9,012 nt of DNA, taken from contig DLVS01000278.1 of the NCBI GenBank assembly GCA_003445095.1, forward strand, positions 1 to 9,012, given 5' to 3'. Made by a program: the position numbers and the translations under genes. Source of the DNA: Verrucomicrobiales bacterium (lineage in GTDB: Bacteria; Verrucomicrobiota; Verrucomicrobiia; Limisphaerales; UBA9464). Of the stretch, positions 1 through 8,705 are shown piece after piece. A model generated the notes under the pieces. It did no database searches and had not been told where the DNA came from. It was given only the letters and a program-made list of their open reading frames with translations. Every line of letters starts with the position of its first letter. Position 1 is the stretch's first letter.

Positions 1-1239
1 GTTCCCGACCTCCGACGGATTCACGAGGCGGCGAAGACGTGGCTCTCGTTGATGGAAGAGCTGCTCATTCCCCTCAACGATTCGGTGCCGAAGGTTGAGA
101 GTCAGCCGACGCCTGTGCTCCGGCCGGCGATCTCATTCGTGACGCCTCCAGCGGCCGCGATCCCGTATGCGACTGAGGGAGGTCGTCTCTTGGTGGCCGA
201 TGATGATCCAGCGAATCGCGATATCTTGACCCGCTGTTTGGAGCGCAACGGGTACACGGTCAGCGTCGTGGGCAATGGCTTGGAGGCGTTGCAGCGACTC
301 CGAAGTGAGACGTTCGACCTGGCGCTGCTCGACATCTTGATGCCGGGGCTCGATGGCTACCAAGTGTTGCTGAAACTCAAAAGCGACTCGGTTTTGTGTG
401 ATATTCCGGTCATTATCATCTCGGGGTTCGACTTGGGGGGCGGCATCGCCCGCTGTATCGAGGCGGGCGCCGATGATTACCTCACCAAGCCCTTCAACCC
501 CGTATTGCTCCGGGCGCGCATTGCGGCGTGTTTGGACAAGAAGCGGCTCCTCGACCAAGAACGCGCGCTCGCCATTCAAGTGCAGGAGGAGCAGGCCCGT
601 TCGGAAAAACTGCTGCTCAGCATTTTGCCCGCGCCCGTCGCCGATCGACTTAAGCAGGGCGAAAGCAGCATCGTGGATGCCTTGGACGAAGCTACGGTGT
701 TGTTTGCCGACCTGGCGGGATTCACCCAACTCGCGGCGACGTTGTCTGCGTCGGAAACGGTTCGCTTGTTGGACGATATGTTCAGCGGATTCGACCGGCT
801 GGCCGATCTACACGGGATTGAGAAGATTAAAACGATCGGTGACGCTTGGATGGCGGCGAGCGGAGTTCCGCGGCCGCGACCCGATCACGTGGAAGCAGCG
901 GCGCAATTGGCGTTGGAGATGTTGGAGTTCATCGAGGGTGTGGCGTCGCGTACCAAACATTCGATTCGCCTGCGGATCGGCCTGCACACGGGTCCAGTCG
1001 TCGCGGGGGTGATCGGCCGCCACCGGTTTAGCTACGATCTATGGGGCGACACGGTGAACACGGCGAGCCGAATGGAATCGCACGGCATTCCGGGAAAAAT
1101 TCAGGTGACTACGGCCGTTGCGGATCGCCTGCAAGGGAGGTACTCGTTCGAGCCTCGCGGCCCGATCCCGATCAAAGGACTGGGCAGTTTGCCCACGCTC
1201 TTCCTCACCGGGCGGATTACGGAGCGCAGTGGAGGGTAG
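1..1239 (+). CDS. Response regulator with class III adenylate cyclase output (5' partial; DHp-like remnant, REC, cyclase)
   Basis: Predicted cytoplasmic enzyme making cAMP from ATP under control of a phosphorylatable receiver. Residues are numbered from the TTG at 49. A REC domain spans about 46-163, with acidic residues D51-D53, phospho-acceptor D95 in LLDILMPG, switch S125 and K147 in LTKPF. A helical linker (about 164-200, containing SILPAPVADRLK) resembles the signalling helix that precedes many class III cyclases. The catalytic domain spans about 214-390: metal-binding D221 and D265, purine-selecting K261 and D330, and transition-state N337 and R341 are all present. The K/D pair favours ATP over GTP. 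The frame is open from base 1 to 48 and encodes VPDLRRIHEAAKTWLSL, similar to helix 2 of a histidine-kinase dimerisation domain, so the TTG at 49 and ATG at 52 are probably not the true start. The stop TAG is at 1237-1239, followed by a terminator. The domain calls are strong; what happens upstream is unknown. Confidence 0.93.
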   Translation, partial: VPDLRRIHEAAKTWLSLMEELLIPLNDSVPKVESQPTPVLRPAISFVTPPAAAIPYATEGGRLLVADDDPANRDILTRCLERNGYTVSVVGNGLEALQRLRSETFDLALLDILMPGLDGYQVLLKLKSDSVLCDIPVIIISGFDLGGGIARCIEAGADDYLTKPFNPVLLRARIAACLDKKRLLDQERALAIQVQEEQARSEKLLLSILPAPVADRLKQGESSIVDALDEATVLFADLAGFTQLAATLSASETVRLLDDMFSGFDRLADLHGIEKIKTIGDAWMAASGVPRPRPDHVEAAAQLALEMLEFIEGVASRTKHSIRLRIGLHTGPVVAGVIGRHRFSYDLWGDTVNTASRMESHGIPGKIQVTTAVADRLQGRYSFEPRGPIPIKGLGSLPTLFLTGRITERSGG

Positions 1240-1266
1240 AGTGTAGAGCCAGAAAAGGCGTTTAGT

Positions 1267-1294
1267 GGTAGGGCTGCTGCGCCGCGGCGACCCC
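1267..1294. repeat. REP-like intergenic hairpin, copy A
   Basis: A 28-nt imperfect palindrome begins with GGTAGGG and ends with CCCC. GGGCTGCTGC (1271-1280) pairs with GCGGCGACCC (1284-1293) around a GCC loop, with one C/A mismatch and two T-G wobbles. The same length, flanks and fold recur at 8706-8733 after the CotH gene, with 20 of 28 bases identical. The element lies 27 nt after the cyclase stop and its last bases overlap the start of the intrinsic terminator. I infer a small dispersed repetitive palindrome; two copies in one window are suggestive but not proof. Confidence 0.5.
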
Positions 1295-1315
1295 GCGCCC
1301 CAGGCGCGGCTTTTT
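1293..1315 (+). terminator. Intrinsic terminator of the cyclase gene
   Basis: CCGCGCC (1293-1299) and GGCGCGG (1303-1309) form a perfect 7-bp all-GC stem with a 3-nt CCA loop, followed by C and five T residues (1311-1315). It sits 54 nt after the cyclase stop codon. The T-run is on the plus strand only, so this ends cyclase transcription and protects the convergent kinase gene from read-through. I see no comparable T-tailed hairpin for the minus-strand kinase in 1316-1436. Confidence 0.8.
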
Positions 1316-1436
1316 GCGGTGATGTGATGGAAGAATTCGAAGCGCCTCAACAAAAGGCCGGCCCGGAGCTCCTCCCGGTCCGAGGAAAACGCAGCACCCC
1401 ATCCGTACTGTTTGACTGGTTCATCGCCCCTGTGCC

Positions 1437-4400
1437 TCAAGCGAGATTCGCGGAATCCTGTACCTCAACGCATTCGGTCGGGAGAAGAACGGTGAACGTT
1501 GAACCCTGTCCGAGAGAACTGGTGACCACCACGTCTCCGCCCATTAAGCGGCAGAATTTCCGAGAAATCGCGAGGCCGAGGCCGGTGCCACCATACTTCT
1601 TCGTCGTTGACGCGTCTCCTTGCTCAAATGTTCCGAACAGGCGGCCCAACTGCTCGGGTGTCATCCCAATGCCCGTGTCGCTGACTCGGAAGATCATGCG
1701 CGGGAATGCTATCCCGGAAGCGGCCTCGGTACTGATGAGCGAGGAATCCGTATTGGGCGTGGAGTTGGGCTTATCTTCGCGAGTGACCCGGAGTGCGATT
1801 ACTCCGTGTTCGGTGAACTTGCTCGAGTTACTCAAAAGGTTGAACAGGATCTGGCGCAGCTTGGTTTGGTCGGCCCGGATGGACCCCGAATCGGTGGGGC
1901 ATTCGACGACCAATTGATTGCCGTTCTTGGTGACTAACGGTCGCACCATCGCGGCGACGTTTTGCACCAGCGGCGCCACGGCGAACTGCTCCAGATACAG
2001 CGTCATCTTTCCCGCCTCGATCTTCGACAAATCCAGAATGTCGTTGATGAGGGCGAGCTGGTGTTTGGCGGAGCCGTGAATCTTGCGCAAATCGGGAACC
2101 ATCGCGGCGGCGCCCCGATCGACGGCTTCTTCTTCGAGCAGTTCGCTGTAACCAATGATGGCATTCAGCGGCGTGCGCAGTTCGTGGCTCACGTTTGCGA
2201 GAAACTTGCTCTTCGTGTTGTTGGCAATTTCCGCGGCTTCCTTGGCTTGCTTGAGTTCGCTCTCGGCTTTCTTGCGCTCTTCGACTTCCGCTTCGAGGGC
2301 GCGCCGCGCCGATTGTTCCTGGACGAAAAGCTCCTCGCGGAGGCGCAGTGCCTCATGGCGATTGCGGACATACAACGTGCGGGCCGAAATCGCCCAGACC
2401 AGGAGGCTGCTGTTGAGTAGAATGAGCGGCGCCATGATCCAGGCATTGCGGTACCAGGGTGGAACCAGTGCCAACGGCAAGACTGCCGAATGAGAATAAT
2501 TCAAATCGCGATCAATGAACTGGAGCGCGAATCGATAGTCACCCGGCCGGTTGGTGGACCACTCCAAGGCCCGAATCGGTTCCGCGACGGTCCAATTATC
2601 GGGTAGCGTTTGTCCGTCTTGGGGGCTAGGCCCGCTGATCAGTTGCCAGCGGAACAGTCGATCTTCGGGGCGAGTCCGAAATTCCGCCAATCGCCACTGG
2701 AAGGTCGCGCGGTGTCCGGTGGTTAGGGCCACCGCCTGTCCGGACGATTCTCGCCCGCGGTCGCTTTGGATCGTGATCTCGGGGGTCGGGGGAACCCGCT
2801 GATCGCGACGATACCGAGTGACTCCCCGCTCGCTCCCAAACCACATCGCGCCGTCTGCATCCTGCACGACCGCGTGGACATCGTTGGCGGGCAATCCATC
2901 GCGTTCGTCCAAGCCCGACCAATTGGTCCCGTCAAAGAATCGAATGCCAGTCCGCTTGGCCACCCAGAGGACATTTCGGTCGTCCTCATACAAGACGTTG
3001 ACGGTTTCCCCGCCTCCTTGATTGCGCCGGTTGAATAGCCTAAATCGAGTTCCGTTGTAGCGAGACACTCCGCTGGCTCCTCCAATCCAGAGGTTGCCCG
3101 CACGGTCGAGCTTGAGGGCGAGGCCATAATCATCGGCCAATCCATTGACCGATTTGAAGACAGTCCGTCGCTCGACCACAGAACCATCCGGGCGCTGAAT
3201 AGGTTCGATTCGAACGACTCCCCCACCGCTGTTGAGCCCGAGCCAGAGGCGATTGCTGGATAGGCAAAGGATGCTGGACACGTTTTGAAGCGGTCCGTCG
3301 CCCTGCGTCTCCGCGGTCGCGGGAGCTTCCCAATCCCGCCAACGAAGCAAGTCGCCGGACGAAGTGCCAGCGGCAATCGTGCCGTCCGGGGCAATCGCCA
3401 AACAGTCGATGGAGCGCTCCATTTCGGCGGGAGCGGACAGTGAAACAAACGCGCCATCAGCGAAGAGTCCGACACCTCCCGGAGTGGCCAGGCACAGCGT
3501 CCCGTCCGGCCCGACTGCCAGCGCGCGGATATCATTCGCGGGGAGGCCATCTCGCGTGGTGTAGTTCTCGAATGATTTTCCGTTCCACCTAGAGAGTCCT
3601 CCCGAAGTCGCGAACCAGAGATTTCCTTGGAGATCGCGAACCGCTCCGCGAACCGCATTCGCCGGCAGGCCGTCCGCGGTGGTGAAGGTGGCCGCTGTCG
3701 TCGGATCATACCGCGTCAAACCGGCTTGAGTGGCGAACCACAGAACACCGTCGGGATCGCGATCAATTACGGAGACATGATCGTCCGCGAGTCCATCGCT
3801 CTGAGTGAAATTGATGAACGAAGTACCGTCGAACCGGGAAGCGCCATCCACCGTAGCGATCCACACGACGCCATCCGGCGCGAACGCTACCGACCAAGCG
3901 ACCATGCTTGGCAAACCGTCGATGCTCGTCCAGTTGCGCAGGGAATCACTGCCCGAGACGGTTGGGTCGTATCTCCACAGGCCACGGCTCCACGAGCCGA
4001 ACCACACCCGACCGGTGGGATCCACGCGCGGTGAATCAACGACGAACGAGCCGAGACCAGCCTCGCGGAGGATGTTTCTGAAGTGCGTGCCGTCGAAACT
4101 GATCAGTCCTTCATCCGTCGCCAGCCACAGACGGCCGTCGAGTCCACCCGCGATTTTGTACACCGTCCGCGCCGGAAGGCCGTTGCTCGTCGAGTAGCGA
4201 GAAACCTTGGAACCTTGGATCCGATAAAGCCCAAGGCGGCCGCCCGCCCAGATCGCTCCGTCGGCGGCCGCATAAACACAGTGCAGCTTGCGATCATTCT
4301 CATCCATGCCCAGGCCGACCTCCACGAATCGCGGCCCGTCGGATCGACTCAAGCCTCCGTTTTCCGACGCCACCCAGAGGACTCCATGAGGATCGCGCAC

Positions 4401-5966
4401 CAAGCCCGCAATGTCATTTCCGGCCAGTCCGTCCTCGGTCGTAAAACTGGTCATTACCGTTCCATCGAAGCGTGATAGGCCATTGCGCGTCCCGATCCAG
4501 CGGACTCCGTCGGCGTCCGTGTACAAGCAGCGGACGCCCAGACTATTTAAACCATCTCGGCTATCAAACGTGCGCCAAGTCCCTTTCTTAAATGGCCGGG
4601 TCTGGAAATCGATGTTGGTTACGATGAGTCCTTCGCTGAGAGCAATGGGCTTGTTGTCAGAATGATAAATCAACCGGCCCGGTGTTTGAATTCGCACCCG
4701 ATACTCACCGGGCCGCATGTGAGTGAATCGAAATCTCCCGCGCCGGTCAGTGTAGGCGCATCCGGCGATCGTGGGAGACGCGGGGGTTGGTCCGTTGGTG
4801 ACGGGAGCGCTGACCACTTGCACCACCGTTCCGCTGAGAGGAGAACCGTCCAGCGCGGTGACACTTCCCGAAAGAGAATTCGCGGGAGGAAGCCGCCAGT
4901 CGAGCTGCCGTTGCTCCCCCTGCTCAACTGTAAGTCCCAACTTCCAGGCACCGCGGCCGGATTGTTCGGCGGCTAGATCAAACGGTCCTTCGGCGCGCGA
5001 CGTGTAGATCAGATACTTCCCGGCGACATTCGCGACCGTGCTCCGGAGGAATTGATTCCCGCGAAAAAGTCGAACGGTGGCGCCAGACAGCGGCTGACCG
5101 TCGAGATCAGAAATCGTTCCCATGACTGCCGCCGGTCGGACCAATTCGCCGGGCGCTGGCAGGAGGTCGCGAGTAATCTGAGCACTCCCCACGAGTGTGC
5201 CGTGATGGCCATTGGGCGACGAATCGCGGGCGGTGGCGTCGTCGAACGCCCAATACCCCACCAACCCGGTTTCATTCCCTGAAAGCCGATTGGTCATGCT
5301 CTGGCGAATTTCAGCCGGGCTCCGCTCGCGACTCCACACGGCGACTTGATCCATTCGCCCCGCGGTGTCGGGCAATTGTAGACGGTCGTCGTCGGACCAA
5401 TTGTCGCGGCCCAGGCGGTTTCGGGTCCCGTTGCCGATGCTGGCAAAACTTCCCGTGAAATTGTCGCGGCCCACGAGTTCGCCGTTGAAATACAGTTTCA
5501 TCCCACTGGGACCTGATACTGCCGCCACGTGGCACCATTGATTTGTCGCAAGAATGCCCGCAACGGATATAGTGTGACGCTTCCGGTCGGCGTCCCAGAT
5601 TTCGAAGCGCAGATCAGGTCGGTCGTCCACCGTGCCCACGGCCATCGATTGTTCGCGGTCACCAAAGTCAAAAAACCGCGCGGGTGCCCAGCGGTCGAAT
5701 TTCACCCATCCCTCGATCGTGGCGGCGGTCAGTCGATCGAAGATTCCCTTCGGCAATTCCAGATGGCCATCGTTGCCCGTGAGGGCCAGAACCTGATTGG
5801 TGGGGGCGCTCGGAATTTGGGCTTGGCCCCAGAACGGACCCGCCAGGTTCAGTGCTGCCACGATCAACCAGGCGACGCCCCAGGACTGCAGAGCACTCCC
5901 GAGGCGCGGCGGCGCTACGCGTGTGCTGGCGTGGGGTTGGGGCTGCATTGAGGCGTGGCTCAGCAT
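1437..5966 (-). CDS. Membrane sensor histidine kinase with LamG, two carboxypeptidase-regulatory-like domains, 14-blade propeller and Y_Y_Y ectodomain
   Basis: Predicted inner-membrane kinase sensing an extracytoplasmic ligand. Order in 1509 residues: signal sequence (about 23-49, hydrophobic 29-45, likely cleavage after GQA); LamG/concanavalin-like jelly roll (about 55-260); two carboxypeptidase-regulatory-like beta domains (about 278-358 and 363-456); about 14 two-component propeller repeats (465-1055); a Y_Y_Y domain (about 1062-1170) ending in the typical PPWYRNAW; one membrane helix (about 1174-1196); a coiled coil (1203-1250); HisKA with H1261 in HELRTP; HATPase with N1376/N1380, DTGIGM at 1430-1435 and GGTGLGLA at 1459-1466. 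All transmitter motifs are intact. There is no receiver or DNA-binding domain at the C-terminus, unlike Bacteroidetes hybrid two-component systems with similar propellers. The ATG at 5964-5966 is preceded by GAGG four bases upstream; the ATG at codon 7 has no such site. The gene faces the REC-cyclase gene and diverges from the CotH gene. The ligand is unknown; the LamG and propeller modules suggest a polymer or glycan, by inference. Confidence 0.95.
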   Translation of the reverse strand: MLSHASMQPQPHASTRVAPPRLGSALQSWGVAWLIVAALNLAGPFWGQAQIPSAPTNQVLALTGNDGHLELPKGIFDRLTAATIEGWVKFDRWAPARFFDFGDREQSMAVGTVDDRPDLRFEIWDADRKRHTISVAGILATNQWCHVAAVSGPSGMKLYFNGELVGRDNFTGSFASIGNGTRNRLGRDNWSDDDRLQLPDTAGRMDQVAVWSRERSPAEIRQSMTNRLSGNETGLVGYWAFDDATARDSSPNGHHGTLVGSAQITRDLLPAPGELVRPAAVMGTISDLDGQPLSGATVRLFRGNQFLRSTVANVAGKYLIYTSRAEGPFDLAAEQSGRGAWKLGLTVEQGEQRQLDWRLPPANSLSGSVTALDGSPLSGTVVQVVSAPVTNGPTPASPTIAGCAYTDRRGRFRFTHMRPGEYRVRIQTPGRLIYHSDNKPIALSEGLIVTNIDFQTRPFKKGTWRTFDSRDGLNSLGVRCLYTDADGVRWIGTRNGLSRFDGTVMTSFTTEDGLAGNDIAGLVRDPHGVLWVASENGGLSRSDGPRFVEVGLGMDENDRKLHCVYAAADGAIWAGGRLGLYRIQGSKVSRYSTSNGLPARTVYKIAGGLDGRLWLATDEGLISFDGTHFRNILREAGLGSFVVDSPRVDPTGRVWFGSWSRGLWRYDPTVSGSDSLRNWTSIDGLPSMVAWSVAFAPDGVVWIATVDGASRFDGTSFINFTQSDGLADDHVSVIDRDPDGVLWFATQAGLTRYDPTTAATFTTADGLPANAVRGAVRDLQGNLWFATSGGLSRWNGKSFENYTTRDGLPANDIRALAVGPDGTLCLATPGGVGLFADGAFVSLSAPAEMERSIDCLAIAPDGTIAAGTSSGDLLRWRDWEAPATAETQGDGPLQNVSSILCLSSNRLWLGLNSGGGVVRIEPIQRPDGSVVERRTVFKSVNGLADDYGLALKLDRAGNLWIGGASGVSRYNGTRFRLFNRRNQGGGETVNVLYEDDRNVLWVAKRTGIRFFDGTNWSGLDERDGLPANDVHAVVQDADGAMWFGSERGVTRYRRDQRVPPTPEITIQSDRGRESSGQAVALTTGHRATFQWRLAEFRTRPEDRLFRWQLISGPSPQDGQTLPDNWTVAEPIRALEWSTNRPGDYRFALQFIDRDLNYSHSAVLPLALVPPWYRNAWIMAPLILLNSSLLVWAISARTLYVRNRHEALRLREELFVQEQSARRALEAEVEERKKAESELKQAKEAAEIANNTKSKFLANVSHELRTPLNAIIGYSELLEEEAVDRGAAAMVPDLRKIHGSAKHQLALINDILDLSKIEAGKMTLYLEQFAVAPLVQNVAAMVRPLVTKNGNQLVVECPTDSGSIRADQTKLRQILFNLLSNSSKFTEHGVIALRVTREDKPNSTPNTDSSLISTEAASGIAFPRMIFRVSDTGIGMTPEQLGRLFGTFEQGDASTTKKYGGTGLGLAISRKFCRLMGGDVVVTSSLGQGSTFTVLLPTECVEVQDSANLA
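2802..4574 (-). repeat. Propeller repeat array inside the kinase (about 14 Reg_prop blades)
   Basis: Roughly 41-residue units repeat with the pattern DGLPAN-D-[V/I]...D-DG-LWFAT--GLSR[F/Y]DG--F. I count about 14 units between kinase residues 465 and 1055, which fits two seven-bladed beta propellers, the arrangement known for Reg_prop sensors. Units 7, 8 and 14 are closest to the consensus. Units 3, 5, 9, 10 and 11 are irregular: unit 9 has C825 and unit 10 has A865 where other units have the motif Trp, and unit 11 carries an insertion of about 10 residues. The repeats diverge at the DNA level, so this is an old array rather than a recent tandem duplication. Confidence 0.85.
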
Positions 5967-6467
5967 GGAACCTCGTGGCGTCGATGACGAAAACGGTTCA
6001 TGGGCGCGTCAATGGCGCGTGAGGTGAACGCTGAGGTGGATGGACGACAGAGTGAATAAGGAAGAATGACTTGACCCGACGAGAGTTCAATTCCGTCCAT
6101 CATCCAAGTCCAAAACGGAAGCACCTCCAACGGAACTCGCTGCCAACTGTTGACTTGTGCCCAAGCTGTTCGGCCTGCCGTTTCAAGGATGTCTCGTCCT
6201 GGGCGGCTTGGAATTTACCTTCGCTTTACAATTTCGAAATCGGCCCACACACCAGTTTAACTCAACGAGCGTGTCTTGGCACCGCGAAATGAAAATCTCC
6301 CATTCGCTTGGAGGTAGCAGATTGCGCGGCGACTTTTTGTGTAACCGCCGGGTCCTGCCCCGATCTTTCGAAGCAATACTTCCGCCGCCGCTCGCACGGG
6401 TTGATCTCTTGAGTCGATGCGCTGAGGCCAGGGGTTGTCGACCGGTCTAACAGAACGGAAGTCTTCC
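5967..6467. promoter_or_regulatory. Divergent intergenic region between the kinase and CotH genes
   Basis: About 500 bp with no supported gene must contain both start regions. On the minus side, a GAGG ribosome-binding site precedes the kinase ATG. On the plus side, GGAAG lies six bases before the CotH ATG. TTGAC-like hexamers occur (for example TTGACT at 6150-6155) but none has a convincing -10 partner at 16-18 bp. A 10-bp perfect palindrome, ATTTCGAAAT, lies at 6231-6240. A nested hairpin is listed separately. No tRNA, riboswitch or repeat array is evident. Transcription start points cannot be placed from sequence alone. Confidence 0.5.
6161..6211 (+). other. Nested hairpin in the divergent intergenic region
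   Basis: Three nested pairings can form: CCAA (6161-6164) with TTGG (6208-6211), GCCG (6177-6180) with CGGC (6204-6207), and AGGATG (6186-6191) with CGTCCT (6195-6200) around a TCT loop, including one G-U pair. It lies about 260 nt before the CotH start. It could be a leader structure or simply chance in GC-rich DNA. No protein-binding or riboswitch family is recognisable. Confidence 0.2.
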
Positions 6468-8690
6468 ATGAAACGCCGGATTAACATTGCTTTGATCCTT
6501 CTGAGCCTCGCCGCGAATGGCGGCCAGGCGGCGGTGACCGTGCTGCAATCGACCACCAACGGTCCGGCCCTCCAGGTCATCGGTGACCAGGACGACGAGT
6601 GGCGATTTGAAGTGTCCTTCGACCTCCTGAACTGGGACCTCGCCCCCTTCATCAGCACGATGTTCTCGGACGCGGATCCCAAGGTGTTGCCATCCGAAGC
6701 CCTCATTTCCGGGGCCGGTTTCTTGCGAGCGCAACCCACCACGGGACTGTTCGATCCGCTCGTACTCCGAACCATCGACCTTACGTTCACCAACACGAAC
6801 TGGGCGACTCTCCTCACCAGTGGCCGAACCACCGGAAGCAACACGCCAACCGTTCTCGTCCTGGATAATGGAGTTACCGCGACCAACGTCGGAGCTCGTT
6901 ACAAGGGCAACACCTCATTCATGATGGGTGGAGCCAAGAAGTCGGTGAACCTCGACATTAACTATTTGGATGCCGACGCGCGGGTCATGGGCTACCGCGC
7001 GATCAACCTCAACAATGCGGCTGGCGACGAAACGATCATGCGCGAGCCGGTATATTTCACCGTGATGAATACCTACGCCCCGAGCCCCCAAGGCGCACTC
7101 GCGAAGCTGTACATCAACGGAGCCTACTGGGGGGTGTATTCGATGGTGGACCAGCAGAACAACGACCTGCTCGACGAATGGTTTCCGAGCCACGAGGGCG
7201 ATCGGTGGCGGGCACCCAACATTGGCGGTGGCCAGGGAGGTGGAGGGTTTACTAGCGGCGCTTCGGCGTTTAGCTATCGAGGCGCGTCTGTGTCTTCCTA
7301 CAAATCCAATTACGAACTGAAGTCCGACAACTCGACCAACGCCTGGGAGCGGCTCGTCCACGCGATCGATGTGCTGAATAATACTCCGGCATCCGAGCTG
7401 CGTGACCAAGTGGAGACAGTCTTTGCCGTGGATCGTTGGCTGTGGTTTTTGGCGATCGAGAACATTTTCGCCGATGACGACAGCTACTGGAACAAAGGTG
7501 CTGACTACGCTTTTTACTACGAGCCGGAGAGCGGCCGGATTCATCCGGTGGAGCATGACGGCAATGAAGCCTTTGCCGCGGGCGACGTTTCGCTTTCACC
7601 GGTGATCGGGTCCACCGGTACAAACCGTCCGCTGCTCTACAAGCTGCTGCCGATCGAAGAACTTCGTCAGCGCTACCTCGCGCACATGCGCACTGTCCTC
7701 GCGGAACGATTCCATCCCGAGGTCCTCACGCCAATGACCGAGCAGTTTCACCTCGTGTCGGTCGCTGCGATCGCCCAGGACCCGAAGAAGAACTATTCGA
7801 TGGTAACCTACACCAACGACTTGAGGGCGCTGCGAACGTGGGTGACGAACCGGTACAAGTTTCTGACTAATCACGCTGAACTTCGTCCGCTCGCGCCCGG
7901 GATCGCTGCGGTCACCGGGCCAGCCGTCGCACCAGCGCCGAGCGAAATTCCAACGATCACGGCCACGGTCCGAGCGAATGGCACTAACGGTTTGGATTCG
8001 GTTTGGCTGTACTGGCGGGATCAACCGTACGGCAGGTTTTCAGTGGCGCCGATGTTCGATGATGGCGCCCATGGCGATGGCGGTGCGGGAGACGGAACCT
8101 TCGGCGCGGCGACCACCAACTTTACCGGCGGTCACAAGATTCACTATTACGTCGAGGCCCGCTCGGGAGATGCAGTTCGTGCGGCCGCGTTTTCCCCCGC
8201 GCGCGCAGAGCAAGAGACTTACAGCTACCGCGTCGCCCTCGCGCCGGCAGCCAATCCTCCGGTTGTCATCAATGAATTGATGGCTGACAACACCAAGACG
8301 ATCGCTGATCCGCAGGGGCAATTCGACGACTGGATCGAACTCCGCAACGTGACCACCGAAGAAGTGGACTTGGGAGGCTGTTATTTGACCGACAACCCAA
8401 ACAACCCGCGCAAATGGCGGTTTCCGGACAAAACCAAGATCCCCGCGGGTGGATATTTGATCGTGTGGGCGGATGAGAACGGTCCGGACACTCCGGGCCT
8501 GCACACCAACTTCAAACTCGCGTCGGAAGGCGAGCAGGTTCTGCTCGTAGATCGCGACGCAAATTCCAATGAGCTGCTTGATTCTGTCAGTTTCGGCGAG
8601 CAATTCCCCAACGTGTCCTACGGGCGCACCGCCGCCGACCCGTCGGTTCTGGGGTTGATGAATCCAACGCCGGGTGGGGCGAATCGATAA
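6468..8690 (+). CDS. Secreted CotH kinase-family protein with C-terminal lamin-tail domain
   Basis: A 740-residue exported protein. The ATG at 6468 gives a clean signal peptide (MKRR, hydrophobic 5-16, likely cleavage after GQA at 21), with GGAAG six bases upstream. A TTG at 6435 in the same frame would add 11 polar residues and spoil the signal peptide, so it was not chosen. Residues about 22-90 are a small beta-rich module with a FEVSFDLLNW motif. The CotH domain covers about 95-480: YKGNTS (145-150) with K157/K158 in the nucleotide-binding region, D336-D338 with N342 in ADDDSYWN, and EHDGNEAF with D364 at the presumed metal site. CotH proteins are atypical protein kinases; B. subtilis CotH phosphorylates spore-coat proteins. 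Residues about 494-589 look like an Ig/fibronectin-type segment and about 599-724 are a lamin-tail (LTD) fold starting VVINELMA. No PEP-CTERM or LPXTG anchor is seen. It is monocistronic here, divergent from the kinase. Substrate and location outside the membrane are unknown. Confidence 0.9.
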   Translation: MKRRINIALILLSLAANGGQAAVTVLQSTTNGPALQVIGDQDDEWRFEVSFDLLNWDLAPFISTMFSDADPKVLPSEALISGAGFLRAQPTTGLFDPLVLRTIDLTFTNTNWATLLTSGRTTGSNTPTVLVLDNGVTATNVGARYKGNTSFMMGGAKKSVNLDINYLDADARVMGYRAINLNNAAGDETIMREPVYFTVMNTYAPSPQGALAKLYINGAYWGVYSMVDQQNNDLLDEWFPSHEGDRWRAPNIGGGQGGGGFTSGASAFSYRGASVSSYKSNYELKSDNSTNAWERLVHAIDVLNNTPASELRDQVETVFAVDRWLWFLAIENIFADDDSYWNKGADYAFYYEPESGRIHPVEHDGNEAFAAGDVSLSPVIGSTGTNRPLLYKLLPIEELRQRYLAHMRTVLAERFHPEVLTPMTEQFHLVSVAAIAQDPKKNYSMVTYTNDLRALRTWVTNRYKFLTNHAELRPLAPGIAAVTGPAVAPAPSEIPTITATVRANGTNGLDSVWLYWRDQPYGRFSVAPMFDDGAHGDGGAGDGTFGAATTNFTGGHKIHYYVEARSGDAVRAAAFSPARAEQETYSYRVALAPAANPPVVINELMADNTKTIADPQGQFDDWIELRNVTTEEVDLGGCYLTDNPNNPRKWRFPDKTKIPAGGYLIVWADENGPDTPGLHTNFKLASEGEQVLLVDRDANSNELLDSVSFGEQFPNVSYGRTAADPSVLGLMNPTPGGANR

Positions 8691-8705
8691 CGAGGTGGGA
8701 TCCTC

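Noticed and set aside
1370..1395. Possible minus-strand terminator for the kinase around CCGGAGCTCCTCCCGG
   Set aside because: Only short, imperfect pairings form and there is no T-run on the minus strand.
2723..3709. A 328-codon minus-strand ORF in another frame inside the kinase gene
   Set aside because: It lies wholly within the propeller coding region, and its Arg/Ser/Pro-rich product mirrors the repeated codons of the true frame. It is a shadow.
6071..6292. Short plus-strand ORF in the divergent intergenic region (TTG start)
   Set aside because: No ribosome-binding site, no domain, composition unlike the neighbouring real genes.
6157..6450. Plus-strand ORF upstream of CotH, including an ATG at 6289 and a TTG at 6322 after GGAGGT
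   Set aside because: The product is Arg/Pro/Cys-rich without a recognisable domain, and the frame has no typical start context except the GGAGGT before a TTG. More likely chance than a leader peptide.
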